Origin: Aplectana chamaeleonis
Lineage: Eukaryota; Nematoda; Chromadorea; Rhabditida; Cosmocercidae
Assembly: GCA_029168955.1 (NCBI GenBank)
Contig: JAPDOI010001167.1
Span: 1-64,000, forward strand
Direction: 5' to 3'
DNA length: 64,000 nucleotides
Below the pieces are notes generated by a model. The model ran no database searches, was not told the origin of the DNA, and saw nothing but the letters and a program-made list of their open reading frames with translations. Positions 1 through 11,139 of the stretch are shown here, piece after piece (the first letter of the stretch is position 1; the number at the start of each line of letters is the position of its first letter). Made by a program: the position numbers and the translations under genes.

Positions 1-222
1 AATTGATAACAAGATTGCAATTTTCGTAGGCCAAACAGTGTTGCATGCCGAACCTTTAGAAAGGTTCTTCAGGTTGCTGAACCTAAATCCGAGGTCTGTT
101 TCACTCTTCAAAGAGCTGGGGATGAAACCCACATAGCGGCAGAAGCTATATTTGCTAAATTAAATAAAAAACCCAGCAAGAATCAGCCCTTCTCCGACAG
201 ATTTATGCTCAACCATTTTTAA
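1..222 (+). CDS. Possible terminal exon of an unidentified gene (5' end outside or unclear)
   Basis: An open frame runs from about position 10 to TAA at 220-222. Coding starts could follow the AG at 28-29 (TTTTCGTAG) or the one at 71-72 (TTCTTCAG). The predicted residues include RKVLQVAEPKSEVCFTLQ, then a short acidic stretch and a basic end. Codon usage looks coding, but I recognise no family. It lies at the window edge and would be convergent with the next candidate 44 bp away. Confidence 0.3.
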
Positions 223-266
223 ACTGGGGTCTTAGTCAGGAAGAAATGGGTTTGTCTATGTTTTGA

Positions 267-509
267 CTAGAATCTTAGGGGGGCTTCTGCCTTGTCCATG
301 TTTGCGAAGAGCTTATTATATGAACATGGTGTACATATGGTCTCTTCGTAGAATTTATCTGCTGAATGGACAGTGAAGCGCCGGTAGATCATGACGAACG
401 ATCGAAACGCTTCGCAACCGGTGGTGTTGCGAACGCCGCACAACCCGTTAATAATGGCCGATGCGCCTCGTCCATTCTTTAGACCAGCGAATTGGCGAAG
501 GGCCTTCAC
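267..509 (-). CDS. Possible terminal exon, unidentified
   Basis: An open frame on the minus strand ends with TAG at 267-269. Upstream of 509 the strand reads CTGTAGTAG, a possible acceptor. The 80 residues have six Cys and a mix of hydrophobic and charged residues, with segments such as CEAFRSFVMIYRRF and CTPCSYNKLFANMDK. Third positions look coding-like. The other strand is also open here, so strand choice is uncertain. No family recognised. Confidence 0.25.
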   Translation of the reverse strand: MKALRQFAGLKNGRGASAIINGLCGVRNTTGCEAFRSFVMIYRRFTVHSADKFYEETICTPCSYNKLFANMDKAEAPLRF

Positions 510-645
510 CTACTACAGTATTTTTACCTATCTGGTAGCTTCGCTCTGCGCGGTGCGATACTCAAATTATATATATTTATTGTTATGGAAGAAGGTCACA
601 CTTACTGAGTGAAGTAACATCTTATTTTGTCACTATTACAGAGTA

Positions 646-930
646 ATCAGGGCCCGTACAGGCCATAAAACGGCCAATGTCTCACCGTCGACTGCGTACC
701 ACGCGCTGCGCGACTGCACGTGCGTCGGAAGCGAGACGAGTTTTGGCCGCCGCGCGGCGTACTGAAGTTTAGGCCGCCGCGCGTCGCGCTGAAGCGTCGC
801 GCGGCTACCAAAACTCGTCGCGCAACGGCCAAAAACCCGTCTGCCTTTCCGACGCGCGTGCGGTCGCGCAGCGCGTGAGTACGCAGTCGACGGTGAGACA
901 TTGGCCGTTTTATGGCCCCTGTACTCCTGA
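646..930. mobile_element. GC-rich hairpin MITE
   Basis: The two ends are inverted copies: the left arm contains CCATAAAACGGCCAATGTCT and the right arm is its complement. The arms continue inward through CACCGTCGACTGCG. The core has repeated CGCCGCGCG strings. There is no coding capacity; the minus-strand open frame is low-complexity hairpin. Confidence 0.8.
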
Positions 931-984
931 CCGATTAACCGGCGGGGTGAGGTTAATGTTACCCTGACTCAATACCTTTATACT

Positions 985-1330
985 GTCGTGATTTTTTCAG
1001 AATATTCGACTTTTCGAATAATTGAAATTGACCCTTTTTCGAATATTCGGTTTTCAGATAGCTAAATCGAAAATTGGCCCTTTTCGATATTCGGTTTTCC
1101 GAATAATTCAGAGAATCGACTTTTTCAGTCGAATGATTTCTCGAATCCATTTGATTCGGTTAAAATATACTACTTTCGATAACTCCATCTTGCTCTTCCG
1201 CGGAAACCGCTTGGTATAGAGCGACACAGAAATCTGCAGAGATGCAGTATTACGAATATTCGAAGAGTTTCTCCTGAAATTCGATTGAGAGTTCGATTTG
1301 TCGATTGTATTGCCGAATAACTCATGAACA
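985..1330. repeat. Degenerate TTCGAAT-word repeat
   Basis: Reiterated words such as TTTTCGAATATTCGG and TTCCGAATAATTC occur in both orientations. The style matches the arrays at 17.1-17.8 and 20.3-20.8 kb, suggesting a diverged relative of that element. No clear terminal repeats found. Confidence 0.55.
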
Positions 1331-1490
1331 TTTACCAATTTTTCAGTGGCTGCATTTTCCAAAGCCGTGATCCAGAAACTGTCCTAATATTCCCAGAAAA
1401 ATCTAATGTTTCATTCCTGAACATCCTTTAGAAGTGAGAGTTTCTGATTGCGCATCATCATAATACTGCATGAAAGTATTATCTCTCCAG

Positions 1491-1636
1491 GCCGGAAAAT
1501 TGAAGATGAGAGTACAGGAGCTGTCTTCCTAACATCACGCGCTTCTTCTAAGGCACTAGGTGCTGTTGCGATAACGATGGGGTGCGACAGAATTGTTGCC
1601 CTATCAGCAGCATGTGGCCGCTTCAATCAGCTCTAA
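1491..1636 (+). CDS. Possible terminal exon, unidentified
   Basis: Starts directly after a good acceptor (ATCTCTCCAG) in phase 2 and is open to TAA at 1634-1636. The 48 codons include DESTGAVFLTSRASSKALG and end GCDRIVALSAACGRFNQL. Codon choice is protein-like. I do not recognise the family. It may belong to the same plus-strand gene region as 2104-2270, but both segments end in stops, so they would be separate genes or isoforms. Confidence 0.35.
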
Positions 1637-2103
1637 CACTATAAGACCCTGGTGCATACTCCCCACGACGCGCGACATTGGCGACGGTGCATATCAGCAA
1701 TATCGATTTCTGGTCAATTTGCACTAGCAAACACTGTGTCGCGTCGCCCGTCGCCTGGCAGTATGTACTAGGCCTGAAAACACGTGCTGCTGCTAACACA
1801 ACTCGACGCGGTACTCGATTGAACAGCGTATTCTGACCGAATCGTACCCCCTACCACGCTCCACTGCGTGGGATTTGTTTCTCAGACAGTATTCGTTGGC
1901 CGCGATCAAAGAGCGGTGCGTAGAAAACTTACATGATCATGAAAGTATCCACACATATGAGCCGAGAATTCATGCGTATTGATATCGGGGAACTAACATT
2001 TCGCGCAAAGTTACGAGTTGTTGCTGCGTGAGTCGCGATTGCAGGAGAAATGCTCCAGAAAAGGCGTGAGAACACTTTTTTTCTAATCACTGGTATTTTT
2101 CAG

Positions 2104-2270
2104 TTCGAGAGATTCCTCCACAGCGGATCACAAGACTACAAACGAAAGGGCTTGATGTACTCAAAAATGCATTTGGAGCTTGCTCGCAATCAGTGCACTG
2201 GCTGAAGACGAACAAGAAGACAGTAGGAGAACTTCTTAGACCAAACGGCAATGAGAAAAAAGAACTTTAA
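2104..2270 (+). CDS. Possible terminal exon, unidentified
   Basis: Follows TATTTTTCAG at 2094-2103. After two bases completing a codon, 54 codons are open to TAA at 2268-2270, including PPQRITRLQTKGLDVLKNAF and a Lys/Glu-rich C-terminus. The downstream DNA is AT-rich, as for a 3' UTR. The family is unknown. It converges on the lipase pseudogene. Confidence 0.35.
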
Positions 2271-2505
2271 GGGAGCTAGATCATACGTGTTCAGGATTGC
2301 TTTGTTTATATTTTATTCTGGAAAGATTATATGTGTAATACTATAGATGCATATTATGAATTTCTATACAAATGTGAAAACAGTAAGCACCAATCTGGAT
2401 GAGATTTGTAAGTTCGATTCAAAGAAAGTTTCACTCAGGAGAGATTTATGTTCTCCGTTTACATCCGATCCAGATGCCATTTATGTATTTCAGCGTCAGA
2501 AATAC

Positions 2506-3234
2506 TTAAAAGTGATCGGCGATGTGCAGACCCAATATCAGTGGTATATCGCCGACTGTATCGGGCAGAGTATGCTTATTTTGTACGGAGCACCCTTTGT
2601 CATGTTCGCAGAGTATCAGAACCTGAAATCAGCACTTAGGTTTGGAGAATACGAAGGCACTTAGATTAGACGCACCTCACTTAACGATGATGGAAGAAGT
2701 GCGTTCCGATTTCGTCGAAATCAAACAGACGTGGTGGAAAGCATAAGGCTGGCACAGGGTCCTTGTCATGAACGATTCCGTACGGAATTTGGGACCTTCC
2801 CGAGAAATAAGATTTTAACTGGACCACATCTTTGCTAGGCAATAGTGCATGACTCACGAGTTTATCATGAGAAGCAGCAAAATCCCGATGTCTGCCAACC
2901 CTCGGCTGCCCAAAGGTAACGAGTTGAATAGCATCGCTCTTGTAGTAGACGGCAGAAATATGAGCTGCAGCAAGTGAGGCCATTCCACCTCCTGGGAGTG
3001 ACCGAAACACTGAAAATACCATGTATTTTAATTGAGCCGTATCACCCATGATACAACCTTACCCCAAATGTTGATGTGTGGGTGGACTTTGAGAATAACT
3101 GAAGTCATCCTTCATGCCGGCGTTCCAAATTGCGCGAAATGCTCGGAGATAATAATCGTTCACTCGACCTTTGGCGGCCGCAAGAATTGACTTTTCTTAT
3201 GAAGGAAGAATGTAGAAATGCCTTCGTCGATCAG
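2506..3234 (-). pseudogene. Class-3 (fungal-type) lipase pseudogene, C-terminal half
   Basis: Three exon pieces can be traced: 3234-3063, 3009-2686 and 2622-2506, with small introns of 53 and 63 nt. Family marks are the DYYLRAFRAIWNAGMKDDF region, the G-H-S nucleophile elbow, LVTFGQPRVG, IVHDKDPVP (catalytic Asp) and FFHH (catalytic His region). A Cys-containing tail then leads to TAA at 2506-2508. In active relatives this is a secreted alpha/beta-hydrolase cleaving ester lipids. Here at least three reading-frame breaks are visible: after RPPKVE in the first piece, between MKDDF and the exon end, and one base missing inside the GHSLGG motif. The join to the last exon is also out of phase, and about 15 codons are absent. 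The N-terminal exons were not found. Assembly errors could explain one break but hardly all. Confidence 0.75.
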
Positions 3235-3299
3235 CTGAAACAGAGAATGATGTAGGCTAAGTATCCAGAAGCCGCATGAGGGGTGGGGGTGATGGGGAG

Positions 3300-4870
3300 G
3301 CTGAAACTAATGCCTACTTCAGGGATATTTTCGGTTGGAGCCTTCTGGGGGTGTTTTTTTTTACCTCGACAGCAGGTGTTTTTACCTGTAGTTTAGCAGA
3401 GCGTGTTTGGTATCTTTAAGCAAAGACCGGGCTCAGGACTTTTTATTCGTGGTGTACAAATACAGTCGGCGCGGTTCAGCGCTTTTTGCAGATCACTCTT
3501 GACCGGTGTAGTTTGCATTGGCGCTCACTCGAGTTCACGTAATGTTGTAACTGAAACTGTGACAAAACAAAGCTACACCGTCAAGAGGTAACTCAAGGAG
3601 TTAAGAAAGGACGAAGATAAGGACTTCCCTTCCAACAAAAAGACCACTTTTTTATGCTTGTTTCAAGGATTGGGGGTGGCCTAATCTGTTCACTATTACC
3701 TTAGGCCATTGTTATAAGCTCTGGTACAGCCGTAGTAGATCCTGTTGATTTCGATTATCACCAGCAGTGGAGCGGTGGGCCTGGGTGAAATATAACTAGT
3801 GATAAGGAGGTTTCGACCAGAAGAAAGCCACCCGCTCCGATCTGTGATAACCGAAAACATGAGTTCACTTGGGAATGAAACAAAGTCTACACTCACCACA
3901 GAGCGCATGTCGCGGTCACGCAGAGCACTGCACTACGTCCGTAACTGTCGCTCAGGGCCGGCCGTCGCTGTCGCTCAGGGCCAGAAACACCCGGCGCATG
4001 CCGGATTTGGCTGGGTAGCTGTCACGCTGGTATTTACCGGTCGCAGTGCACTGCACTGCGACGGACAACGCCACGACAGCGATGCCGATTGCCGCACGGT
4101 TTACACATTTCCAGGCATAACATCCCTTTCAGGCCAGCGACCGCGACAGGTGCTGCAAACTGTTTCCTGCGACAGTATTTTCCACTGTATGTGGTCCTGG
4201 TCCCGGCACGATACGTAACAGTTCACCGCACCTGTCGCGGTCGCAAACTTCTGGTTTAACAATGGCCTTAAGAGGCAGCGTACGCGCTAAAAACCGTTCT
4301 CAAGTTCTTGAGCTATTTTGCGCGAGGTAGGCCCACCAGTTTTGATATATCGGAAAAAAGCCACCCAAAACGCTTAAATTTTGGAGAAAAAGTCGTTTGA
4401 AAATCCCCTAGCATTCAGATTCCTGTTTTCCACGTCTGTCCGGTGTGTCTTGTAGTAATACACAGATGTCAGGAAATGCTGGACGTCAGAAATGGTTTAG
4501 CTTCTGTAACTTCTTAGGTTGATTTTTTTGGCCTTTTCGTTTGTCAAGAATTCTCTAATAATAAGAAGTTTCCATTAGACACTTCTAAACGCGAAAATAT
4601 CTCGAAATAAAGAATATGGAATTTCAGGATTTCCTCCCGGTCTGTCGGAGCCAGCTGTGTGGCGCTTCTGCTCCCTCGTGCTAGATGATCGACCGGGAAA
4701 ACGTTTTTTCTGAACCACGGAACGGTTTCAAGAGGCATCATGAATCCGCACCATTGAGGTCTCAGGCTTTGCCAACTATCTCCACTTGGTTCAAACATTG
4801 GATTGAGAAGAAAACAAGTGCGGTTTTCCTGCGCGGACGCTGCCTTTAACACCTCTATTGCGCGCTCATT
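3300..4870. other. No supported gene; low-copy DNA with short GC-rich repeats
   Basis: Open frames here do not resemble known proteins. Around 3910-4240 short strings such as CGCTCAGGGCC and ACTGCACTGCGACGG recur, partly inverted, so a decayed hairpin element is possible. Confidence 0.4.
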
Positions 4871-4879
4871 ATGGGATCC

Positions 4880-4998
4880 TGGGGGCCGAATGCATCATTG
4901 GGCCGGGTTGGGAGGCAGGAGCAGTCTGCGCCCTCAAAGAACTCTGTATCAGGGCTGGGCACGCGTCCCGGAGTAACCTTAGGGGGTGCATATTAGAC
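4880..4998 (-). mobile_element. Short copy of a GGGGGCCGAATGCATCA MITE family
   Basis: Shares GCATCA..GGGCCGGGTTGGG, CAGGGCTGGGCACGCGTCCC and GGGGGTGCATATT with 6985-7232, in the opposite orientation and with an internal deletion. Confidence 0.6.
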
Positions 4999-5732
4999 GT
5001 TGCAGAGAGGGCAAAGGGGGTGCCCTAAACCAAACACCAAAAAAAAAGAACAGAAAGTGCATGTTCTGTCGAATTTCAGAAAAAAAAATAGTACGCACTA
5101 TTCTTCTAAATTGTCATATCTTCTTCTCCGCTTTTGAGTCGAACACGAATAGAATTAAGAATTATTGATAAGAGATGCAGGTTGTGTTCGCAATAATTCA
5201 TAGTTGCTGCCAAAGTTTGTTTCGATGAAGGATGAAACACTACCCTGTTATCTTTGTAGCAAGTAAGGATTGATGTGGTGTCATGTTTCTTTGATGCAAC
5301 GTTCATTGATTACGCAGGTGGCTACCGATTCGAGGCAAAGATACTAAGGCAGCGCTCCGAGGAAAACTATCATTCAAGTTTAAAAAAGATTAGCTTGAAC
5401 TGATGCTTATAGCCCTAGGTCGCTCATTTTTGAGCCGGTCGAAGCAAAGGCTTATCCGGCTTATCATGTCAAAATCTTCTTATCACTGTTATATACTTTG
5501 CCATGACCGACCGCTCCGCTGCACTTACCTCCGCCCGGACTCATCCTAACGAGCTAGGCTTTATTTCGACAGTTTAACAGTACAGATAGCACAGTCAGCA
5601 TCACAACTAGTCAATAGATTTTTTATTCATGAGAATGTGACTTATGAAGAGAGCCAACTGTAAAAATTGAAGATTGCAAGCTCCTATGAAAGGAGCGAAT
5701 GACCGTGTCCTCCTCATTGAAGTACCTGATCA

Positions 5733-6600
5733 TAAAAACCCGAGTTTTATCCATCTTGAATACCGCAATCTCTCATAGACAAGGCTGGCCGTGCGATCTG
5801 GTGTTTGTCCGCAGCTACACAACGCGCACTGGAGTGGACGCGCACGCAATATTAATTAAAAATGTATTTTTATTACAGAACGGGGAGGAGAAAATGATTG
5901 AAACTGGAGTAAATTGAAGCAGGCAGAAATAGGGTTCTTTCAATGTTTCACAGTATAGAAATTTAATGTAAACAAACTATGTTGGAGCAGAGTGAATTTT
6001 TGGACGTGATAAGGTTCATTCAAATGAACCTAGTTGATTAAAAAACACCCATAAACATGAGAACTAAGAGCATTGCGAGAAAGATGAGAATCTGGCAAAC
6101 ATTTTAATAGCAATAGGTTTGATATTCAATGTGATTTAAGGACCTTAAAACTCGTCGGTTTTTGTCCCGGTTTCGGGGTAAAACCGGGACGAGATTTAAG
6201 TCCTTAAATCTATTAGAAACCAGTCCCATTGATGCTAAAATGTTTGCCAGATTCTCCTTTCCCACTATATCCTTTGCCCTCAGTTTTATGCTAGTTTTGA
6301 TCAACTAGGTTCGTTTGAATGAACCTTATCACAACTAAATATTTACACCCGCTCTAACTTTGTTTATTTACATTAAATTTCTAAAGTGCATTACATCCAG
6401 AATAGACTACCTTTACTATCTTCCATTTCCTTCAGTTTCAATCCTTTTCTCCTCTCCGTTCTGTAATAAACTACATTTTAATTAATATTGTGTGCGCGTC
6501 CATTCCCGTGTGCGCTGTGTAGCTGCGTACAAACACCGTATCTACGGCAAGCCGATTTTTAAGTTGCGGCATTCTAGGAGGGTAAAATTTGGGTTTTTTA
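5733..6600. mobile_element. Large palindromic foldback element, about 870 bp
   Basis: The left arm (5733-6165) and right arm (6178-6600) are inverted copies. Matching landmarks are TTTGTCCGCAGCTACACA with its right-arm counterpart, ACGCGCACGCAATATTAATT, GAACCTAGTTGAT, and the centre TGTCCCGG..CCGGGAC. The arms are a few percent diverged. No coding frame is present. The RNA would fold into a very long hairpin. Confidence 0.85.
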
Positions 6601-6984
6601 CTCCCTACGAATCACATGAATCCTAACATTGTTCCACAACACAAAATAGTTCTGATTTCCACATCAGAACAATCAAACCTGAATTAACTAATCCTTCATA
6701 GGTTTATGAAAACATTCGACAGGAAACATTAGTTATCATAATAGTAGTAGTTCTGTTCTGTTGTTGGTAATTGTTCAATTGTTTTGTATTGAAAAATGCT
6801 TTATCTTTTGTAATAAGTTCAGAAATTACACTACCCTTTTTGTTGACATTTTCGGAATTTTCTCTATTCAGTGCTTTTTATATTCTTGTTTATCAAAATC
6901 AGGAAGTCAAGATCATGGCTGTTGAACTATTCCGAAAAACAGCCGATTTCGATTTCCCATAAGGGCGTGCCTAAAATTACCGAG

Positions 6985-7232
6985 CTAAGGGGGTGCATAT
7001 TCAGCATCGCCATGCCGGGACGTGTGCCCAGCCCTGCTCTGTATATCATCAAATCGATCGTGCCCCAGCTGCCCCAACTCGGAGGCTGGGGGCACCTAGA
7101 GCAACGCAAAACACAACTTGGGCACGATTGATTAGACGATCCACTGCCCTCGCACTGCGATCTTCAGTGATGCTGGCTGTCCCGCCCCTACCCCAACCCG
7201 GCGCGTTGATGCATCCGGCCCCTAGAGGCCAG
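6985..7232 (+). mobile_element. GGGGGTGCATATT / CCGGCCCCTAG MITE
   Basis: Longer copy of the family at 4880-4998. It is internally GC-rich with paired strings GGGGCACC and GGGCACGA. The four overlapping open frames here are by-products of this repeat. Confidence 0.55.
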
Positions 7233-7259
7233 CACAATAGGTGATGCAACCTAGGGTTA

Positions 7260-10200
7260 ACATCGGGTTGAGCCCCTCGCCTTCAGCAGTACATGCTACG
7301 AAGAGCAGCATGTGCTGCTGAAAGCGAAAATTTATTTTTATTTCGCTTTTATAACTTTACTATTGCTAAATAGCTGAAAAATTGCATTCTAACCTGAAAA
7401 ATTGATGTGGTTCCTCTGAAAATTAGCGCCACTCTTCGCTTCTTAGGGAAGTAGACCTGATAAGCAAACCAGCTTGCCTAGGAGCAATATAGTTCAGGGA
7501 ACTACTCAATCATGGAAAAACATACAAGGGAGGCCTAGAACTTATATTCACTCACGAGTTCCGACGAGTCGGGCACCTCATACGAATTGATCAACTGAAC
7601 ATCTTTGAAACAACCGTGAAGGAGCTCCGAGAGCTGAAAGCAGGTCCTTACAGCTCAAGGATTTCGGCAAGTTCCAGTAATGTTTTTGTTTGCCTATCAA
7701 TGTCGACAGAAGAAAAATTTCAATCAGGCATTGGTCCGAATTATTTCAGCATTTTTTTTTTGAGAAAGAACAACATGAATTGAGACCTTATCGTTCGATG
7801 GAGACATAACTCCACCAACAAGTGGGAGTACAACAGATCGGGTGAAGGTCTCGTCGTAGCTGAAATCTCTCACCTTAAGGCATTTAATGCTTTTCCTCAG
7901 TTGAGATTTTATAGTTGTCTAAATAAGAGAAATAAGCCAGCGCCCGCTTTATTTTTCGGGAACGGTATATTTTCAAACATCAGAAATGCAGATATGTACA
8001 TACGTTCACGTCATTGGAGTCCATTTGAGTGTTATCTTGTGTAAACGGCACGCTCAAAACAACCCCTATTAATGTTTCAGGGAGAACACACGGAGAAGTG
8101 TTTGTCTCTGAGCGGTTCCGTACTGCTCCCTGAACGATTTTTCTTTGGCGTTCAACTTATACGGTAATTCATTGCGTATGCGTAACAAGTTTTGCCGGCA
8201 ATTGGTAAGTAACTAAAAGTGCCAGTGCGATCCGTGCCGACAATAATAGGGCGAATTGTATCTCATTCCCACCCCCAAAGCATGTGTGGCTCTCCTTAGT
8301 GTTAACTGGAAGGCTGAGTCCCATAAAGCCGATACGTACTAGAAACTTTGAAAAATTGGTACGAAATTAGTATGCGAATCCAACCTAAGGAGGGACACCC
8401 ACTGAGTCCCAGAGTTATGTGTGGTGAACGGTTATCAAGCGGAAACAGGCGAAACTCAGGCCAGCGTTCGTACGTCGCGAGGACGCGCGCTTTTCGCTGT
8501 AGCGCGCTCATCAACACTTCCCAATGCAGATGGGTGCCCGATGTTCGGAGAGACACGCAAAATCGCTTCCTGATCCGTGTTGATTTTATTGGTTGAGTTC
8601 CATCCGGTGACCACCACGATTCGTGATGGTCGTGGTGGGTTCAACGGGATAAGAATGCGTGGGCTTCGGAAAATGTTTCAAGTTCAATGCTTCAGTGATG
8701 AAGCAATAAGCTCGAAACTCGCTGCTCCTTTCTCGAAGCAGGCGTTAGCGAGCGTAATGGCACATGAGCGTCTAGCTAATCGCGTGCCTTCTATGACCAT
8801 CGATTCTGCACAATAGCGCCCTCTTACAAGGAGTAGACGCTGCCTCAAGAGGGAATCACATATGGTAAAGGCTATTTTCAAAAGAAATCCATACCACTTG
8901 CAAAGGTTTCAGAATCTATGTTTTATAGCCGCTGAAGACTTCTCCCAACTGCTAACACCAGAATATGGCGCCTCTAGGCCTATACTTCCTCAACGGCCAC
9001 TGAGGAATTGCTATTAGCATGTCTCACTCAACTTTGAGAGCCCTAGTTATAGCTTGTTTTTGCTGTAATTTCGGCATTACTTTGGTGGTAAAAATCTCAA
9101 TCTGAAGACTGTTTTGATCGTTAACACTGCCTTTAAACAGCCTTCAAAATCTTTGTAATGCTTGTTTTCGTCCAAAAATTTGCTCAACCGAAATCGCCGA
9201 AAATTAACAAATCTTTCAAAAATCGTTCGTAAGGCATCTTTCATTGTCCTCATCGCAGGCGCGACACGCGCAAGAAGGGCGGTAGACTATGAATGTTCTC
9301 AGGGCGTGGAACGCGAGGACGATGCGAAACAACTATGAAATCTCATGGCCAATGCGGCGCGGGTTAAAGTCAGGCCTCAACTGTGAAATGCACAGATATT
9401 CCTGGCTTGCACTCGCGAATACGGTAGCGTAGGATAATTCCAGAATTATTTATGTTGTTTATTTATGTGCTATTTTTTATTATTTATTATTTCTAATCAT
9501 TTATTTATTTCCGAGTTTACGATTTACGGTGCTTTGGCCCCGTAAATACGACTTACCATGTACGACATTTTTGACCGTAAATCGTAATTTTCGTAAATAA
9601 AAATACACGCAATGGAAGTAAAATACAAGGCAACCACAACTGACCTGCTCTAATCACGTTTTGCGCATACTAAAGTTTTTAGTCCGGAGATGGAACCACT
9701 GCGGTGCCTGACTGCGGCACGACTCAATTACCAACCTTCGACATGATTGTACCATTATAACGCGGGACACACGGTCAGAGTTTGAGACGCTGTATACCTG
9801 ATCCGCGTTGCTCCCCTAGCGCGTCTCACTAGCGGCCGTCTACGACGCAATTTAGTCTAAAAAAACTCTTCACGAGGAACTTCGTTCTCGAGTTTCCCAT
9901 TAAAAGCAACTGTCCTGATTCCCAGAACTACACGGATTTCTGTCGAAAAAATCGTGCAATGCGCTTTAAGTAAGCCATTAAGATCTTTAAAGGGTGTTGC
10001 TGGCCCGCTGTTCGAGATGGTTACATCCACTCAGAGGTCACAAAGATAAACAAGAGGAGCATACAAACACAGAACAAATGCTGAAATGAAGGATAAGAAG
10101 AAAGGGATCCACCACGTCACTGAAGGGAGAAAACAGCTGAGCACAGTTCAGGAAATCAAGGATGATACAGTGACGAAGAGCTACCCAATGCGCTAATTCG

Positions 10201-10370
10201 TCCCAACCAGCAACCTTCAAGGAGAGACTCCTACACCCACTCTCACCCGTGATAGAATTGAAAGTCCTGGAGTCACCAGTTTCAATGATTTTTCGGCTTT
10301 GATTGGCCTCTCTTGGCATGAACACGCGACAGAGATATCGTTTTTGTAGGTTTGCGAAAATTGTTACTCG
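7260..10370. other. No supported gene
   Basis: AT-rich DNA without a convincing exon. It contains a small palindrome (CCACCACGA..TCGTGGTGG at 8608-8640) and, at 9124-9140, a fragment reading ACACTGCCTTTAA that matches the end of the TTAAAGGCAGTGT MITE family. Confidence 0.5.
9510..9605. repeat. TTTACG-word repeat block, copy 1
   Basis: Contains TTTACGATTTACGGTG, CCGTAAATACGA and CCGTAAATCG in both orientations. Related to 11660-11750. Confidence 0.6.
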
Positions 10371-10372
10371 CC

Positions 10373-10822
10373 TTAAAGGCAGTGTTCACGATGAATATCG
10401 CACTCGAGTTCGACCAAAAAATGGGATAGCTTGGTCGTGGGGTAACTAATAGTGAAGAAACAGTGAAGAAAAATTTTCAGAATAAGCTAAAATAACTAAC
10501 GTTCAGGGCGTGGGCGAGAATCATGGGCCCTGCTGATTCCCTCAAGCGCGCACTAATCGCGAAATCTGCTCGAATCGATCAGGCTGGATGCGCCAGGGTA
10601 GCTTGGCAATCTACCATCGAGATGTGTGCGGCGCCACAAGCTCGTCCGAACGGGAGGGGGGCGGAACGGGATAGGTAGGCGCACTGGGATAACATTCAAA
10701 GCCGTTTTCATCAATTCGGGCCCGTTTTCGCTGCTTTCTTCGACCCTATCCTCTCCAGCATCTTCCAGCTTAGTATTACTCACTGAAACCTCGAGAACGA
10801 GTTTTATCGTGTACACTGCCTT
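10373..10822. mobile_element. TTAAAGGCAGTGT hairpin MITE, copy 1
   Basis: The ends are AAGGCAGTGTTCACGAT and, inverted, AAGGCAGTGTACACGAT, followed by related CTCGAG-containing sequence on both arms. Same family as 26437-26765. The overlapping open frames on both strands are not genes. Confidence 0.65.
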
Positions 10823-10946
10823 CGAGAGTTCAAAGCGCGGAATCATTCTCTCTGCTTAAATGGTCTTTGTCCTCAACAAACCGAGTCCCATAAAAGGAAA
10901 TTTAAGCGCCTATTTCGCCTTTCCTTAACCGTTTTCTCTCACAAAT

Positions 10947-11136
10947 GTGAGCTTTCTCTGCCTGCTCTTGGCTATATTCCTTACCTATGGATACCAAGCT
11001 GCGCAGGTGCACAAAAACCAGATACATTTTCCGGGATGACAGGCGGGTCTACCGTGACGGAAATTTCCCAGCCTTGGGTTGTCAAGATGAAGCTGTTATG
11101 GAATGGCATCTTATCGACCTGCGCGTGATTAACTGA
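10947..11136 (+). pseudogene. Possible remnant of a small secreted protein
   Basis: One frame reads as a signal-peptide-like hydrophobic stretch (FLCLLLAIFLTYGYQA). A different frame then continues with FRDDRRVYRDGNFPALGC and ends at TGA 11134-11136. The second frame also has its own ATG at 10987. A single frameshift would join the two. No family recognised; could be chance. Confidence 0.25.
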
Positions 11137-11139
11137 TAT

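Noticed and set aside
2347..2664. 105-codon plus-strand open frame
   Set aside because: Overlaps the antisense of the lipase terminal exon (2622-2506), whose minus-strand reading has family support.
3799..4218. 139-codon plus-strand open frame
   Set aside because: Built from GC-rich repeated strings without domain features; more likely a decayed repeat.
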